This document shows, in pieces, positions 15,776-24,388 of a stretch of 64,000 nt of DNA (positions within the stretch are counted from its first letter, which is position 1; the number at the start of each line of letters is the position of its first letter). This DNA is from Raineyella sp. W15-4 (GTDB taxonomy: Bacteria; Actinomycetota; Actinomycetes; Propionibacteriales; Propionibacteriaceae). The stretch spans positions 1,116,001-1,180,000 of the forward strand of contig NZ_CP137079.1 of NCBI RefSeq assembly GCF_033170155.1, given 5' to 3'. The notes beneath the pieces were generated by a model. That model was not told the origin of the DNA. It saw only the letters and a list, made by a program, of their open reading frames with translations, and did not search any database. Both the position numbers and the translations under genes were made by a program.

Positions 15776-16147
15776 TCAGCGAGAGCTTCGAGCGAGCTCA
15801 CCCAGTGGCACACCCTCGGAGAGCTCCTGCTGCTGCCGCTGCGCGCGATACTCATGGGCACGAGCCCTTGCGAGGAGAACGACACTCACGGGGCCGATGG
15901 CCAGCATCTTGAGAGCGTTCCAGATGCAGAGCAGGACCACGAGGTGGAGCCATCCTGGGCGGCCGTTCTCGATGAGTGTGGTGCACCAGAAGGCGATGGC
16001 CAGATATGGGCCGGCGAGCAGCATCGCTGGCATGCCCCACTTCAGCCCCTTCCTGGTGCGGATCAGGTCGAGCAGGACGTTGCTCGGCATGTAGCGACGC
16101 AGGAAATAGCGGACCTCGGCGCTGGCTGTCCACAGTAGGCGGATCAT
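15776..16147 (-). CDS. Small conserved membrane protein next to the relaxase
   Basis: 123 residues. Two hydrophobic segments are visible: WGMPAMLLAGPYLAIAFWCT and LHLVVLLCIWNALKMLAIGP with VSVVLLA. The N-terminus is basic and the C-terminal tail (ARAHEYRAQRQQQELSEG) is soluble. I do not know a function. Its position directly downstream of the traA relaxase, same strand and with a short gap, suggests a conjugation accessory at the membrane. Confidence 0.65.
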   Translation of the reverse strand: MIRLLWTASAEVRYFLRRYMPSNVLLDLIRTRKGLKWGMPAMLLAGPYLAIAFWCTTLIENGRPGWLHLVVLLCIWNALKMLAIGPVSVVLLARARAHEYRAQRQQQELSEGVPLGELARSSR

Positions 16148-16287
16148 GATGGGCTCCTCTCAACACGCGAGTCGTTGTCGAGACGGTGCGTGGAGAGTGA
16201 CCCGAAGGTCTGCCGCGAGCGGCCCAAAGGTAAGGAGAAATCCGCCTCACCTTCAAGGCTACGCCCCAGTCATGACATTGGGAAGGG

Positions 16288-19200
16288 TCAGATGCTGCGC
16301 CCAGGCCCGGGCTGGTCGCGCCTGACGGCCTGGAGATCGACCTCTGCCTGACGGCTCTCATCAGCGACCAGCTGACGTACCTTGTCGAGCGCGGAGCGCG
16401 CTCGGGCGGCGTCGATCTTCTGCGCGGCCGACTCGGGCGGGGCACCGATGGGCGCGTCGTCGGTGATGCGGTACCGGTCTCGGTAGGCCGCGACTACGCG
16501 GGCGGCCTTGCGCCAGGTCGTGGCTCGTCGTCGGTCGGTGGGCGGCGTTCCAAGTGTCTTCGTCCACGGTGCACCCTCGGCAAGTGCGGCTTCGAGTGTG
16601 GCGTCGGCGCGTGCCTCGATAAGTTCCTCTCGCTCGTCGAGAGCGGCTCGCATCTCGACGTCGATGACGCCGTGCGCCTGCGGGATGAGGCCGGCGATGA
16701 GTCGGGCTGGCTTGCGAGTCCGGCCTGAGCCTGCTGGACGTGCGGTCGTCCGCTCGACCCTGTAGTGGAGGACGGCGGCGATGTCGTCGGCGTCATCGAA
16801 TCCTCGCGCGGCCACGAGGCGCGGCAAGAGCGCATCAAGGTTGTGGTGGTTGGCCTCGGCGCGGCGAAGTTCAGCGGCAAGGGGGCCGAATGCTTCGGAT
16901 TCGATGGCGCTCTCGGCCTGTTCGTCGGTGAGCCCGGAGCAGCGGACGAGGGCAGCCCAGCGGTCGTGTTGGGCTGCGGCGGCAATGGTCTCGTACTCGG
17001 CGGCGAGCTGGGCGATCGAGCCCCACTGCTCCTGCTCGGCGACGATGGTCTCGTGCGCCGAGAGTTCGGCACCGCTGTGCTGCAGAACTCCGTAGAGCAC
17101 GCTTCGCGCGGTGGCATGCGGGTCGTCGCCAGGGTGCGGCTGGGCATGGTCGTCGGAGCGGTCGAGGGTCACGTAGGCGTGGTTTGCGTGCCGTCCTCGG
17201 GTCATCGCGACGTAGAAGGTCTCTCTCGTCGAGGTCGGTTCGACCAGGACGTGCGCGGTGTCGGTCGTGATGCCTTGGGCGCGGTACGCGGTGACTGCGT
17301 AGCCGAGATCGACATGCTCGGCCACATACGACGTTGGAAGCACGATACTGCCGCCGAACCTGCGTCCACGCCTGCGAGCCCTGATGGTTCCGTCGTCGCG
17401 CACAGTGGTGCCGGTTCCGTAGTCGCGTGCGATGGTGATGGTCCCGTCGTCGCCGACGGCGGTGACGGTCCAGATGTCGCCGTTGCGCACCCAGTCACGC
17501 CCGGTCAGGGTGCGTAGGTTCCGGTTGTTGCGTCGCGTGATGATGGTGTCGCCGACGCCTGCGGCGGTGCCGTCGCGCAGCTCGACTTCACGGTCGGGGT
17601 TCAGCGTCTTGTTGAGGATCAGGTCTGCTCGGGCGCGACGGTTCAGCGTGGTCACGTCTTCGTGGGTTTCGGCGATCAGTACCGAGACCAGTCCTGCGTC
17701 GCGGTCGGCGCGCCAGGCGTTGTAGGCGGCATCGGTCATGGCCTCGCCATCGCCGTCGGTGACGCGCTGGTGAGCGAGGTAGGTGTCGATAGCCGCCGTG
17801 CGCCCGTGACGCAGCTCGAGCGAGGCGGTCTTCTCCCAGGCGTGGGTGAAGCGGTGAACATCGACCAGTTCGGGGGTGTCGGCCCGGTCTCTGGCGATCA
17901 TCGCGAACGCACCGCCCGCATCCACGGATTGCAGTTGGGCGTAGTCGCCGACCAGCAGCACCTTCGCGCCAGCGTCCTGGGCGAGGTGGGTGAGGCGGTC
18001 CAGTGACAGGGTGCCAGCGAGGGAGGCTTCGTCGATGATGACGAGCTGGCCCGCCTCGAACGTGGTGCCGTGGAGAAGGTGGTTCTGCCACCACTTCGCC
18101 GTGTTCTCGGTCGCGATCCCGAGATCGTCAGCGAGAACCTGAGCAGCAACCGCTGACGGCGCGAGACCGACGACGGAACCGGAGCCGTGCTCGGCTTCCC
18201 ATGCGCGGCGGAGCGCGTTCATGGCGGTAGTCTTGCCCGCCCCGGCGGGACCGACCAGTACGTCGAGCATCCGTCCCGACACCGCGATCCGGGTCAAGGC
18301 GTCGGCCTGGTCGTCGCCGAGCATCCGACCGTCCGCATCGGGTCTGCGCGTGATCTTCTCAATGGTTGACAGCGGCACCGTCGGCCCGCCGAGGTTGGCG
18401 GCTCGTTCGAGGAGTCTGTCCTCGGCCGCGAGCTGGGCCTCGGAGGTGAACACCGTCGAGCTTTTCGGTCGGAACACCGAGGTGCCGTCGGGACGACGGA
18501 ACACGACGGGCGAGGCGGCGAGTTCGGGCGGGGTCAAGCGAAGCGAAGCGAACTCGGCGGCATCGGCAACCATGGCGACGATGGCTTCCCGGTCGTGCAT
18601 GGTGGCGAAGCGCCAGCCCATCGTCTGCCGGGATGCCTCGGCCATGAGATTCCAGCGTCGCCAGGTCGAGCGCTTCTCACCGACCACCTCGACGACCGAA
18701 CGCCCAATCTCGCCAATGACATCGAGCGGTACGTCGTCGGCACGCAGCAGGAGCGGCTTGTCGTTGTCGGTCACCTCGCGCGCCCACGTCGTCGCATCCC
18801 GCCCCAACGACTTCGTGGCGCGCTCCCGCCATTCGACGGTGAGGTCAGCCAAGGACCGAACCTGCTTCTCGGGCCGAGTCGCGAGTGTGGCTTGAGCTCG
18901 CAATTTCATGATCGCCGCTGGTGTCGGGCGTCGTCCGTGCGCTGCGACGTACTTGGCGATGAGGCGATCGGTCTCGGCGTTGATGTGACGCGCGCGGGTA
19001 GAGAACTCGGCGATCAGTTCCTCGGGCACTCCAGTGATCGCCCATGCAGGGTTGTGGTCGCGGCCCATCTCTCGGGCCTCCCATGAGACGCCGAAGGTGC
19101 GTGTCATGTGGTCGGCGAACACGGCTTCGTGGAGTTCGGAGAGCGCGACGACGGCGGTGTGCATGGGTCTGCCGTCGAGCGAGCGCCATTTGCCGTCGAG

Positions 19201-19911
19201 GACGGTCTTGGCCTTGTTGCTGATGACGACGTGCGTGTGGAGGTGGGGGTCGCCGGCGCGGGAGTCGAAGTGATCGAAGGCGGTCGCGATGAGCCCGGTG
19301 ACATCGACCTGCGCAACCGCGCCGTCTCCGGCGGTTGCGCCCGTGCGCGTGGCTGCAACCTCGCGTTCCATGAACGCAACCACCTCCGCAACCGCGCGAT
19401 GATGCGCCTCGGCGATGAGTGCTTGTACCCCGGCGTCGGCGACTGCCCACAACACGCTCGCGGACTTCGGGATCGAGAAGGTGAAGTCGAAGCCCGCCAC
19501 AGCACGCCGTGTACTTCGGGCTGTCTCCTCGGCAACGATCTGCGCGACGGCCTCTCCCTTGGCGCCGGGGGTCATGGTCGGTTCGAGGTCGGCGATCCGC
19601 GCTTCGATTCGCTGCTCCTGGTTCTTGTATGCCGCGAAGCCCAGGCCGAGCTTGTCGCCGGTGATCGGATCACAGCCTGTGCCCATGAGGAGCTGGAGTT
19701 GGTGTTCCGATACTCGGTCGCCCACCTGAATCTCGCCCTTGCCGAGGGCCGCTACGCCTGCGCCGAGCCAGCGGCCGGGCGGTGTGCCTTCTTCCATGTA
19801 GTAGCGGGTAAGCGGCGTCGAGAGCGGCCTGTTGCCGTCGGCTGCCGCGACGGTCTTGAGCAGGTACTTGTAGCCGTCACCTGCCGACATCACGCGCATC
19901 GAAACCGTCAT
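16288..19911 (-). CDS. traA: MobF-family conjugative relaxase-helicase
   Basis: 1207 residues from the ATG at 19911 (MTVSMRVMSAGDGYKYLLKT). The N-terminal ~350 residues form the TrwC relaxase domain, with RYYMEEGTPPGRW near the catalytic-tyrosine region and the three-histidine metal motif in DSRAGDPHLHTHVV. A RecD2-like helicase follows: Walker A in VGPAGAGKTTAMNALRR, Walker B in LVIIDEASLAGTLSL, and motif VI in YAVTAYRAQGITTDTAHVLV. The C-terminus is helical. It nicks oriT and unwinds the transferred strand. Length is normal and no damage is seen. OriT is probably nearby, but I could not locate it. Confidence 0.95.
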   Translation of the reverse strand: MTVSMRVMSAGDGYKYLLKTVAAADGNRPLSTPLTRYYMEEGTPPGRWLGAGVAALGKGEIQVGDRVSEHQLQLLMGTGCDPITGDKLGLGFAAYKNQEQRIEARIADLEPTMTPGAKGEAVAQIVAEETARSTRRAVAGFDFTFSIPKSASVLWAVADAGVQALIAEAHHRAVAEVVAFMEREVAATRTGATAGDGAVAQVDVTGLIATAFDHFDSRAGDPHLHTHVVISNKAKTVLDGKWRSLDGRPMHTAVVALSELHEAVFADHMTRTFGVSWEAREMGRDHNPAWAITGVPEELIAEFSTRARHINAETDRLIAKYVAAHGRRPTPAAIMKLRAQATLATRPEKQVRSLADLTVEWRERATKSLGRDATTWAREVTDNDKPLLLRADDVPLDVIGEIGRSVVEVVGEKRSTWRRWNLMAEASRQTMGWRFATMHDREAIVAMVADAAEFASLRLTPPELAASPVVFRRPDGTSVFRPKSSTVFTSEAQLAAEDRLLERAANLGGPTVPLSTIEKITRRPDADGRMLGDDQADALTRIAVSGRMLDVLVGPAGAGKTTAMNALRRAWEAEHGSGSVVGLAPSAVAAQVLADDLGIATENTAKWWQNHLLHGTTFEAGQLVIIDEASLAGTLSLDRLTHLAQDAGAKVLLVGDYAQLQSVDAGGAFAMIARDRADTPELVDVHRFTHAWEKTASLELRHGRTAAIDTYLAHQRVTDGDGEAMTDAAYNAWRADRDAGLVSVLIAETHEDVTTLNRRARADLILNKTLNPDREVELRDGTAAGVGDTIITRRNNRNLRTLTGRDWVRNGDIWTVTAVGDDGTITIARDYGTGTTVRDDGTIRARRRGRRFGGSIVLPTSYVAEHVDLGYAVTAYRAQGITTDTAHVLVEPTSTRETFYVAMTRGRHANHAYVTLDRSDDHAQPHPGDDPHATARSVLYGVLQHSGAELSAHETIVAEQEQWGSIAQLAAEYETIAAAAQHDRWAALVRCSGLTDEQAESAIESEAFGPLAAELRRAEANHHNLDALLPRLVAARGFDDADDIAAVLHYRVERTTARPAGSGRTRKPARLIAGLIPQAHGVIDVEMRAALDEREELIEARADATLEAALAEGAPWTKTLGTPPTDRRRATTWRKAARVVAAYRDRYRITDDAPIGAPPESAAQKIDAARARSALDKVRQLVADESRQAEVDLQAVRRDQPGPGRSI

Positions 19912-19946
19912 GCCCACCTCCGCTCCTGCCGGGCAGGTGAGCACCC

Positions 19947-20171
19947 TCACCCGGTGACTTCTGAAGCGGTCATGGCCGGCTCAACCTCGACCTGCAAGAG
20001 GCGTGTCAGCTCAGAAAAGGCAGGGTGTGGCGGAGCTTCCTGAGTGCGGGCTGTCGTGAATGGACGTTGCTGGTCGATGGACTGGATGGCACTGGGCCGG
20101 CGACCGCGAGGACAGGTCAGCACGACGTAGTGGTGCACCTGACAGGTGACCAGCCCGGCGACACGACTCAC
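19947..20171 (-). CDS. Possible short protein upstream of traA
   Basis: A 74-residue frame (start MSRVAGLVTCQVHHYVVLTC) ends 35 bases before traA on the same strand. No known domain is visible and codon use is unremarkable, so it may be chance. The 301 bases between traA and the divergent cytosine methyltransferase otherwise hold only a palindrome (20136-20148) and presumably the two promoters and perhaps the origin of transfer. Confidence 0.25.
   Translation of the reverse strand: MSRVAGLVTCQVHHYVVLTCPRGRRPSAIQSIDQQRPFTTARTQEAPPHPAFSELTRLLQVEVEPAMTASEVTG
20136..20148. promoter_or_regulatory. Palindrome in the divergent traA / methyltransferase region
   Basis: CACCTG-A-CAGGTG is a perfect 13-bp dyad in the only intergenic space upstream of both the relaxase and the cytosine methyltransferase. 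It could be a regulator or relaxosome site; nothing beyond position and symmetry supports this. Confidence 0.3.
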
Positions 20172-20212
20172 GCGAGTTCTGGCCGGGGATCATCCCGTCA
20201 GCCGGAGCATTC

Positions 20213-21328
20213 ATGCACGACACACCGACCGATCCCGCGAGTCCGCTGAGGATCGGTTCGCTCTTCTCGGGATACGGCGGCCTCGACCTCGCTGTCGAAC
20301 ATGTCTTCGGCGGAGAGACCGTCTGGTTCTCTGAGATCAATGAGCCCGTGGCCAGGGTCTTCGCCCACCACTGGCCCGACGCCCCGAATCTGGGCGACAT
20401 CACAAGGATCAGCTGGTCGCAGGTCGAGCCCGTTGACATTCTGATCGGCGGCTTCCCCTGCCAAGACGTGTCCACCGTCGGCAAGCGCGCCGGTCTCGCA
20501 CCCGGAACCCGCTCAGGTCTATGGGCGCACATGGGCACAGCCATCGAAGTGCTGCAACCCCAATGGGTCGTCATCGAAAACGTCCGCGGTCTGCTCTCGT
20601 CCCCAGCCATCCGACCGATCACCGAAGGAGACGACAATGCCCCGCGCAACCCCTGCGCAGCAACCCCCGACGATACAGCCCTTCGCGCTCTGGAGCCCGA
20701 CCCGTGGCATCTGGGAGACAGCGCAACTCGACCTCTACGAGCAGCCGGCGCCGTACTCGGCGATTTGGCCGACCTGCGGATGGATGCACGATGGGTCGGT
20801 CTACCTGCTTCCCTTGTCGGCGCTCCTCACCCCCGGTTCCGCATCTTCCTCCTGGCCCAGCGTCAAGACGCTGTTCCGAACCCCGCTCGCGTCGGACTCG
20901 CTTCGAGGTGGAGAGACCCTGGACAAGGTGAAGGCGAGACGGGGCACGATCGCACTCTCGCACCAGATCATCGACCTCGCGCTCCACGGACCGGATGGCT
21001 CGCTCAGCAGGCACAGCGACTCGGCGACGTTGTGGTCGCTGACCGAGGACATCTTCACCGCTGGGGACGCTATGCCCACGCCGTGGCTCGTTGGGAGCAC
21101 ATCACCGGACGAGTCGCACCAGCGCCCGCACTCCTGAGGAACGAGAATGGCCCGCGTCCAGCACCGGAGTTCGTGGAGTGGCTCATGGGACTCCCTACCG
21201 CCTGGCTCTCCGATCCACGACATGGCCTTCCGCCGAACCAGCAACTGATGGCGCTTGGCAATGGGGTCCTGCCTCTACAAGCGGCGATCGCACTGACTGC
21301 CGTGTCAGCGTTCTCGCCGCTTGGGTAG
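20213..21328 (+). CDS. C5-cytosine DNA methyltransferase
   Basis: 371 residues. Motif I is RIGSLFSGYGGLDLAVEHVF, motif IV carries the catalytic cysteine in ILIGGFPCQDVSTVGKRAGL, motif VI is QWVVIENVRGLL, and motif VIII is DARWVGLPASLVGAPHPRFR. Motifs IX-X lie in FVEWLMGLPTAWLS and QLMALGNGVLPLQAAIALTA. It makes 5-methylcytosine and probably protects the element from host restriction. It is divergent from traA. An out-of-frame nested gene (20637-21137) occupies its variable middle region. Confidence 0.9.
   Translation: MHDTPTDPASPLRIGSLFSGYGGLDLAVEHVFGGETVWFSEINEPVARVFAHHWPDAPNLGDITRISWSQVEPVDILIGGFPCQDVSTVGKRAGLAPGTRSGLWAHMGTAIEVLQPQWVVIENVRGLLSSPAIRPITEGDDNAPRNPCAATPDDTALRALEPDPWHLGDSATRPLRAAGAVLGDLADLRMDARWVGLPASLVGAPHPRFRIFLLAQRQDAVPNPARVGLASRWRDPGQGEGETGHDRTLAPDHRPRAPRTGWLAQQAQRLGDVVVADRGHLHRWGRYAHAVARWEHITGRVAPAPALLRNENGPRPAPEFVEWLMGLPTAWLSDPRHGLPPNQQLMALGNGVLPLQAAIALTAVSAFSPLG
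20637..21137 (+). CDS. Nested gene inside the cytosine methyltransferase
   Basis: A 166-residue frame lies wholly within the methyltransferase gene in another frame. It has its own ribosome binding site (GAAGGAG, 6 bases before ATG). The sequence contains WSPTRGIWETAQLDLYEQPA, WPTCGWMHDGSVYLLPL and SWPSVKTLFRTPLASDSLRG. This W-P-S-G-M-Y pattern with L.TP.ASD repeats resembles a recognisable protein family that accompanies DNA methylases in actinophages and integrative elements. The sister frame keeps methylase motif VIII here, so both frames seem to be used. Function unknown. Confidence 0.55.
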   Translation: MPRATPAQQPPTIQPFALWSPTRGIWETAQLDLYEQPAPYSAIWPTCGWMHDGSVYLLPLSALLTPGSASSSWPSVKTLFRTPLASDSLRGGETLDKVKARRGTIALSHQIIDLALHGPDGSLSRHSDSATLWSLTEDIFTAGDAMPTPWLVGSTSPDESHQRPHS

Positions 21329-21543
21329 CGGAGGCTACGCGACCGCCGGCCGCGATCACTCCGCTGGGTGAGCGGCGGGGGTGTCCCCGATGCGGTGATC
21401 CTGCGTTCGTAGGTCGGCCAGGCAGCGAGCAGTAGGAGCCCGTTGGCGCTCGGCGTGCTGGGGTCCGCGGTGTGGGTGGTGATTGAGAGGTGTGGGGTAG
21501 CGCGCTTTGTTGCCTGTTTGGGAGTCGTTGACAGGGGTTGGGC

Positions 21544-22494
21544 CTATGACGCGTCCGCGTTATCCATCCTCGTGGGTAGCCGGTGTAGTCGTATGACGAG
21601 TGTCGCCGCCGTGGCGAAGGCGGCGAAGATGGTGATGTTTGTGAGGGCGTCGGTCCATGAGATCGCCTGCGTTGCCCGGAGTTGCGCGATGCTGGAGGTC
21701 ATTGCGGCGATGGAGTAGGCGCCGACATTGTTGATGATGTGAGCCGCGATGCCTGCTTCGAGACCGCCGGTGAGGATCACGAGGGTCGAGGCGAGCAGCC
21801 CGAAAGCGAGTCTGTCTACGAACAGTGCGGCGTTCTGGACGCCATGGAGTGAGGCAAACACGAGTGACGATGCGGCGGCCCCGATCCAGGGGTTGGCGGT
21901 GAGTCTGGTCATCGACTGTAGTAGGTAGCCGCGGAAGAGGTACTCTTCGGCTGCGGCCTGCCACGGGGTGACGATTGCCACGACGACAAGGAAGCTCCAC
22001 CACTGCGGCTGCGGCGCGAACTGGAAGGGCTGGCTTTGGAGGTAGCCGACCAGCAAGCTCCCGCCAAGGATGAGGATGGTCGCTATCCCGAGACATATCC
22101 CGAGATAGCCGCGGCGCAGACGTTGTTCCACCGAGGAGAGTTGTCCAAGCGGGGCACGGTGGAGTCGGGTCATCAGGAGCCAGCAGCACAGGAGCAGCCC
22201 GGCGATGGCGATGCCGTTCGCCGCGAGTCCGGTGGGTATCTGGTAGCTGGCGGCATAACTCTGAAAGTCGGTGAAAGGCACGTCGGGTGCTGTCACGTAG
22301 TGGGAGACGGCGGTGATCGCCAGCGAGATCCATGGCGTGAGAGTGAAGTAGAACGCGAACGCGATGAGGATGCCGAGCAGCGCTGCGGGTCGTCCTGCTT
22401 GGCAGCTGAGCTGCTCAGCGTAGGTGACCGGCGGCGCGGGCGAGGTCTTGTCCGTCCTGCTGTCTGGGTCCGGCTGATTGCTGGGATAAGCCAT
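21544..22494 (-). CDS. CPBP-family intramembrane metalloprotease
   Basis: 316 residues with about eight hydrophobic segments. The Abi/CAAX protease motifs are present: AAEEYLFRGYLLQ (the EExxxR motif 1), SLVFASLHG (motif 2 histidine) and AAHIINNVGAYS (motif 3 HxxxN). Family members are membrane proteases implicated in bacteriocin immunity or protein processing. It lies downstream of mntR on the same strand with a 74-base gap, so it may share that transcript. The 215 bases between the methyltransferase and this gene contain nothing recognisable. Confidence 0.85.
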   Translation of the reverse strand: MAYPSNQPDPDSRTDKTSPAPPVTYAEQLSCQAGRPAALLGILIAFAFYFTLTPWISLAITAVSHYVTAPDVPFTDFQSYAASYQIPTGLAANGIAIAGLLLCCWLLMTRLHRAPLGQLSSVEQRLRRGYLGICLGIATILILGGSLLVGYLQSQPFQFAPQPQWWSFLVVVAIVTPWQAAAEEYLFRGYLLQSMTRLTANPWIGAAASSLVFASLHGVQNAALFVDRLAFGLLASTLVILTGGLEAGIAAHIINNVGAYSIAAMTSSIAQLRATQAISWTDALTNITIFAAFATAATLVIRLHRLPTRMDNADAS

Positions 22495-22568
22495 GTGCAG
22501 TGCTCTCTGTGTGCTCCCGTGAGCCCCGGCTGAGCGCTGTCCATGCCGAGGCCCTTCATTGGCGGAAC

Positions 22569-23279
22569 CTAGGCGGGACCAGGGGTGTGTGCTTCTGGGT
22601 CTGTTCGGGGGCTGACGCGTACTGCAATGGCGGCCGGGAGGCCGAGGTCGATCGTAGTGTCGTCGACGGTGACCCGGACGGCCGCAGCCGCGGGGCTGAC
22701 GTCGGTGACGGTAAGTCTGGTACCGACCGAGATTCCGTGTCCGGTGAGGTAGCGGAGGATGTCGGGCGAGCGATCCGAGACGCGCAGCACTTGCACGGAG
22801 GTGCCGGGTTCGGCCTCGTTGAGAGCTTGGCTGTGATCGGGCGGGATCCGTCCGTCAGGGTCGGGGATCGGGGCTCCGTGGGGGTCGTGGGTGGGGTGCC
22901 CGAGTGCGGCGTCCATGCGGTCCAGTACGAGGTCGGAAACGGCGTGCTCCAGGTGGTTCGCCTCGTCGTGGACCTGGTCCCAGGACAGCTCTAGATGCTC
23001 GACGAGATAGGTCTCCACGATTCGGTGTCGTCGAACGATGTCTATCGCGATTGCGCGCCCGTCGTCGGTCAACTCGATTGGGCCGTAAGGCTCGTAGGAG
23101 ATGAGTCCGTCGCGGGCGAGTCGTTTTAGGTTGGCCGAGACGGTCGAGGGAGTCACGCCGAGTTGGGCGGCTAGGTCTGTTGTAGAGGGCTCCCCGCCAG
23201 GCCATTCGTGGGCTTTCCAGATCAGCGTTACATAGTCCTCGACCATGCGGGTGGCAGGAGAGCGCTTCATCGGGGTCAT
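22569..23279 (-). CDS. DtxR/MntR-family metal-dependent repressor
   Basis: 236 residues. The N-terminal winged helix (DYVTLIWKAHEWPGG, then DLAAQLGVTPSTVSANLKRL), the dimerisation/metal-site helices (RRHRIVETYLVEHLELSWDQ, then VHDEANHLEHAVSD with its E/H ligands), and a C-terminal SH3/FeoA-like domain (GISVGTRLTVTDVSP) are all visible. It should repress metal-transport genes when Mn or Fe is bound. Its ATG follows the stop of the CaCA antiporter by one base, so the two were co-translated and the antiporter is the likely functional partner. Confidence 0.88.
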   Translation of the reverse strand: MTPMKRSPATRMVEDYVTLIWKAHEWPGGEPSTTDLAAQLGVTPSTVSANLKRLARDGLISYEPYGPIELTDDGRAIAIDIVRRHRIVETYLVEHLELSWDQVHDEANHLEHAVSDLVLDRMDAALGHPTHDPHGAPIPDPDGRIPPDHSQALNEAEPGTSVQVLRVSDRSPDILRYLTGHGISVGTRLTVTDVSPAAAAVRVTVDDTTIDLGLPAAIAVRVSPRTDPEAHTPGPA

Positions 23280-23280
23280 C

Positions 23281-24388
23281 CTAGGCGTGGGTGTCCATAA
23301 CGGTCTTCGGCTCGTCTTGATCGACTGCGGGCTGCTCGTGGAAGGGCGCGACGAGTGTGGGGAGGATGCTGTGTCGATGAGCGACGAGGAAGCCGATGGT
23401 GAGGGCGAGGTGGATGGCGCTCAGCACGTACCGTCCGGTGGTGTCAGTGATGAGGAACTGGACGCCGAAGAGCGCGGCGAGCCCGATCGCGGACCACCAG
23501 TGGAACCGCAGCGCGAGGATGATTGCCACCCCGAGCAGCGTCTGGGTGGCCGTCAAGGTGAACTCCTCGACTTGGCGGCTGTCTAGAGCCAGCGAACTGG
23601 GTCCACCGCCCAGGAAGTGCGCCACGGGCAGTGAGCCGACCAGCAGGCTCCACTGGTTGACCTTGGATGCGATCAGCGTGCCGATGGCAGCCACACCTTT
23701 GCCGCGGGCGGCGAACATCACCGCGATGATGAACTCCGGGGCCTCCGAGGCTAGCGGGGCGAGCCACTGAACCAGAAAGTAGCTGTCGATGCCGAGCGCC
23801 GAGCCTGAGGCGACTAGTGCATCGGCGAACGGTTCGGCTGAGATCAGGATCACCGCCCCGGAGACGAGGAACATCGCCACGACGAGAATGCGCCTCGGTC
23901 GGGCGTCAAGCCCGGCAATCAGCGCTGCCGCGCCTACGAACTCCTCCTGGTCAGCGTCGTAGGTCTGCGCGGCTCGCCATAGATGGAGGCCGAACACGAC
24001 GATGAGACCGACCCCGAACCACAGCGGGATGCTCCCGATGAGCGGGATCACGAACGCGACGAGCCCGAGGATAGCGAGGAAGCCGACGTCTCGTCGGCTG
24101 GCAACAGGCAGCTCCAGCGCATTGGGGGTGGGTGCATCGTCCCGGCGTGCCTGGCGGCGCGCGACGACGAGTGCGACGACCACGACGAGGGGCCAGCCGA
24201 AGCCGAGTAGCAGCCGGTTCGAGCCGGTCATGTTCGCGGCCGCGAAGTGGAGGTAGGACGGATCGGAACCGGAGCGGTAGGCGTAGTACAGGTCTACGGC
24301 ATACTCCGGGAGAACTGCGATCAGTGCCAGCAAGGCAATGGCGAGGGCGCCCGAGATGTCCTTCTGGGCGGCTTCGGCGGCCCAGAGG
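23281..24388 (-). pseudogene. CaCA-family cation antiporter, 5' end removed by IS256 element
   Basis: About 365 residues remain. The two alpha repeats of calcium/cation exchangers are visible: AVLPEYAVDLYYAYRSG followed by AAANMTGSNRLLLGF, and LAPLASEAPEFIIAVMFAAR followed by IGTLIASKVNQWSLLVGS. About ten hydrophobic segments remain, but the initial methionine and probably the first transmembrane helix are missing where the IS begins. Co-translation with mntR suggests Mn or Ca export. The frame stays open into the IS, so an odd fusion could be made, but a functional product is doubtful. Confidence 0.8.
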
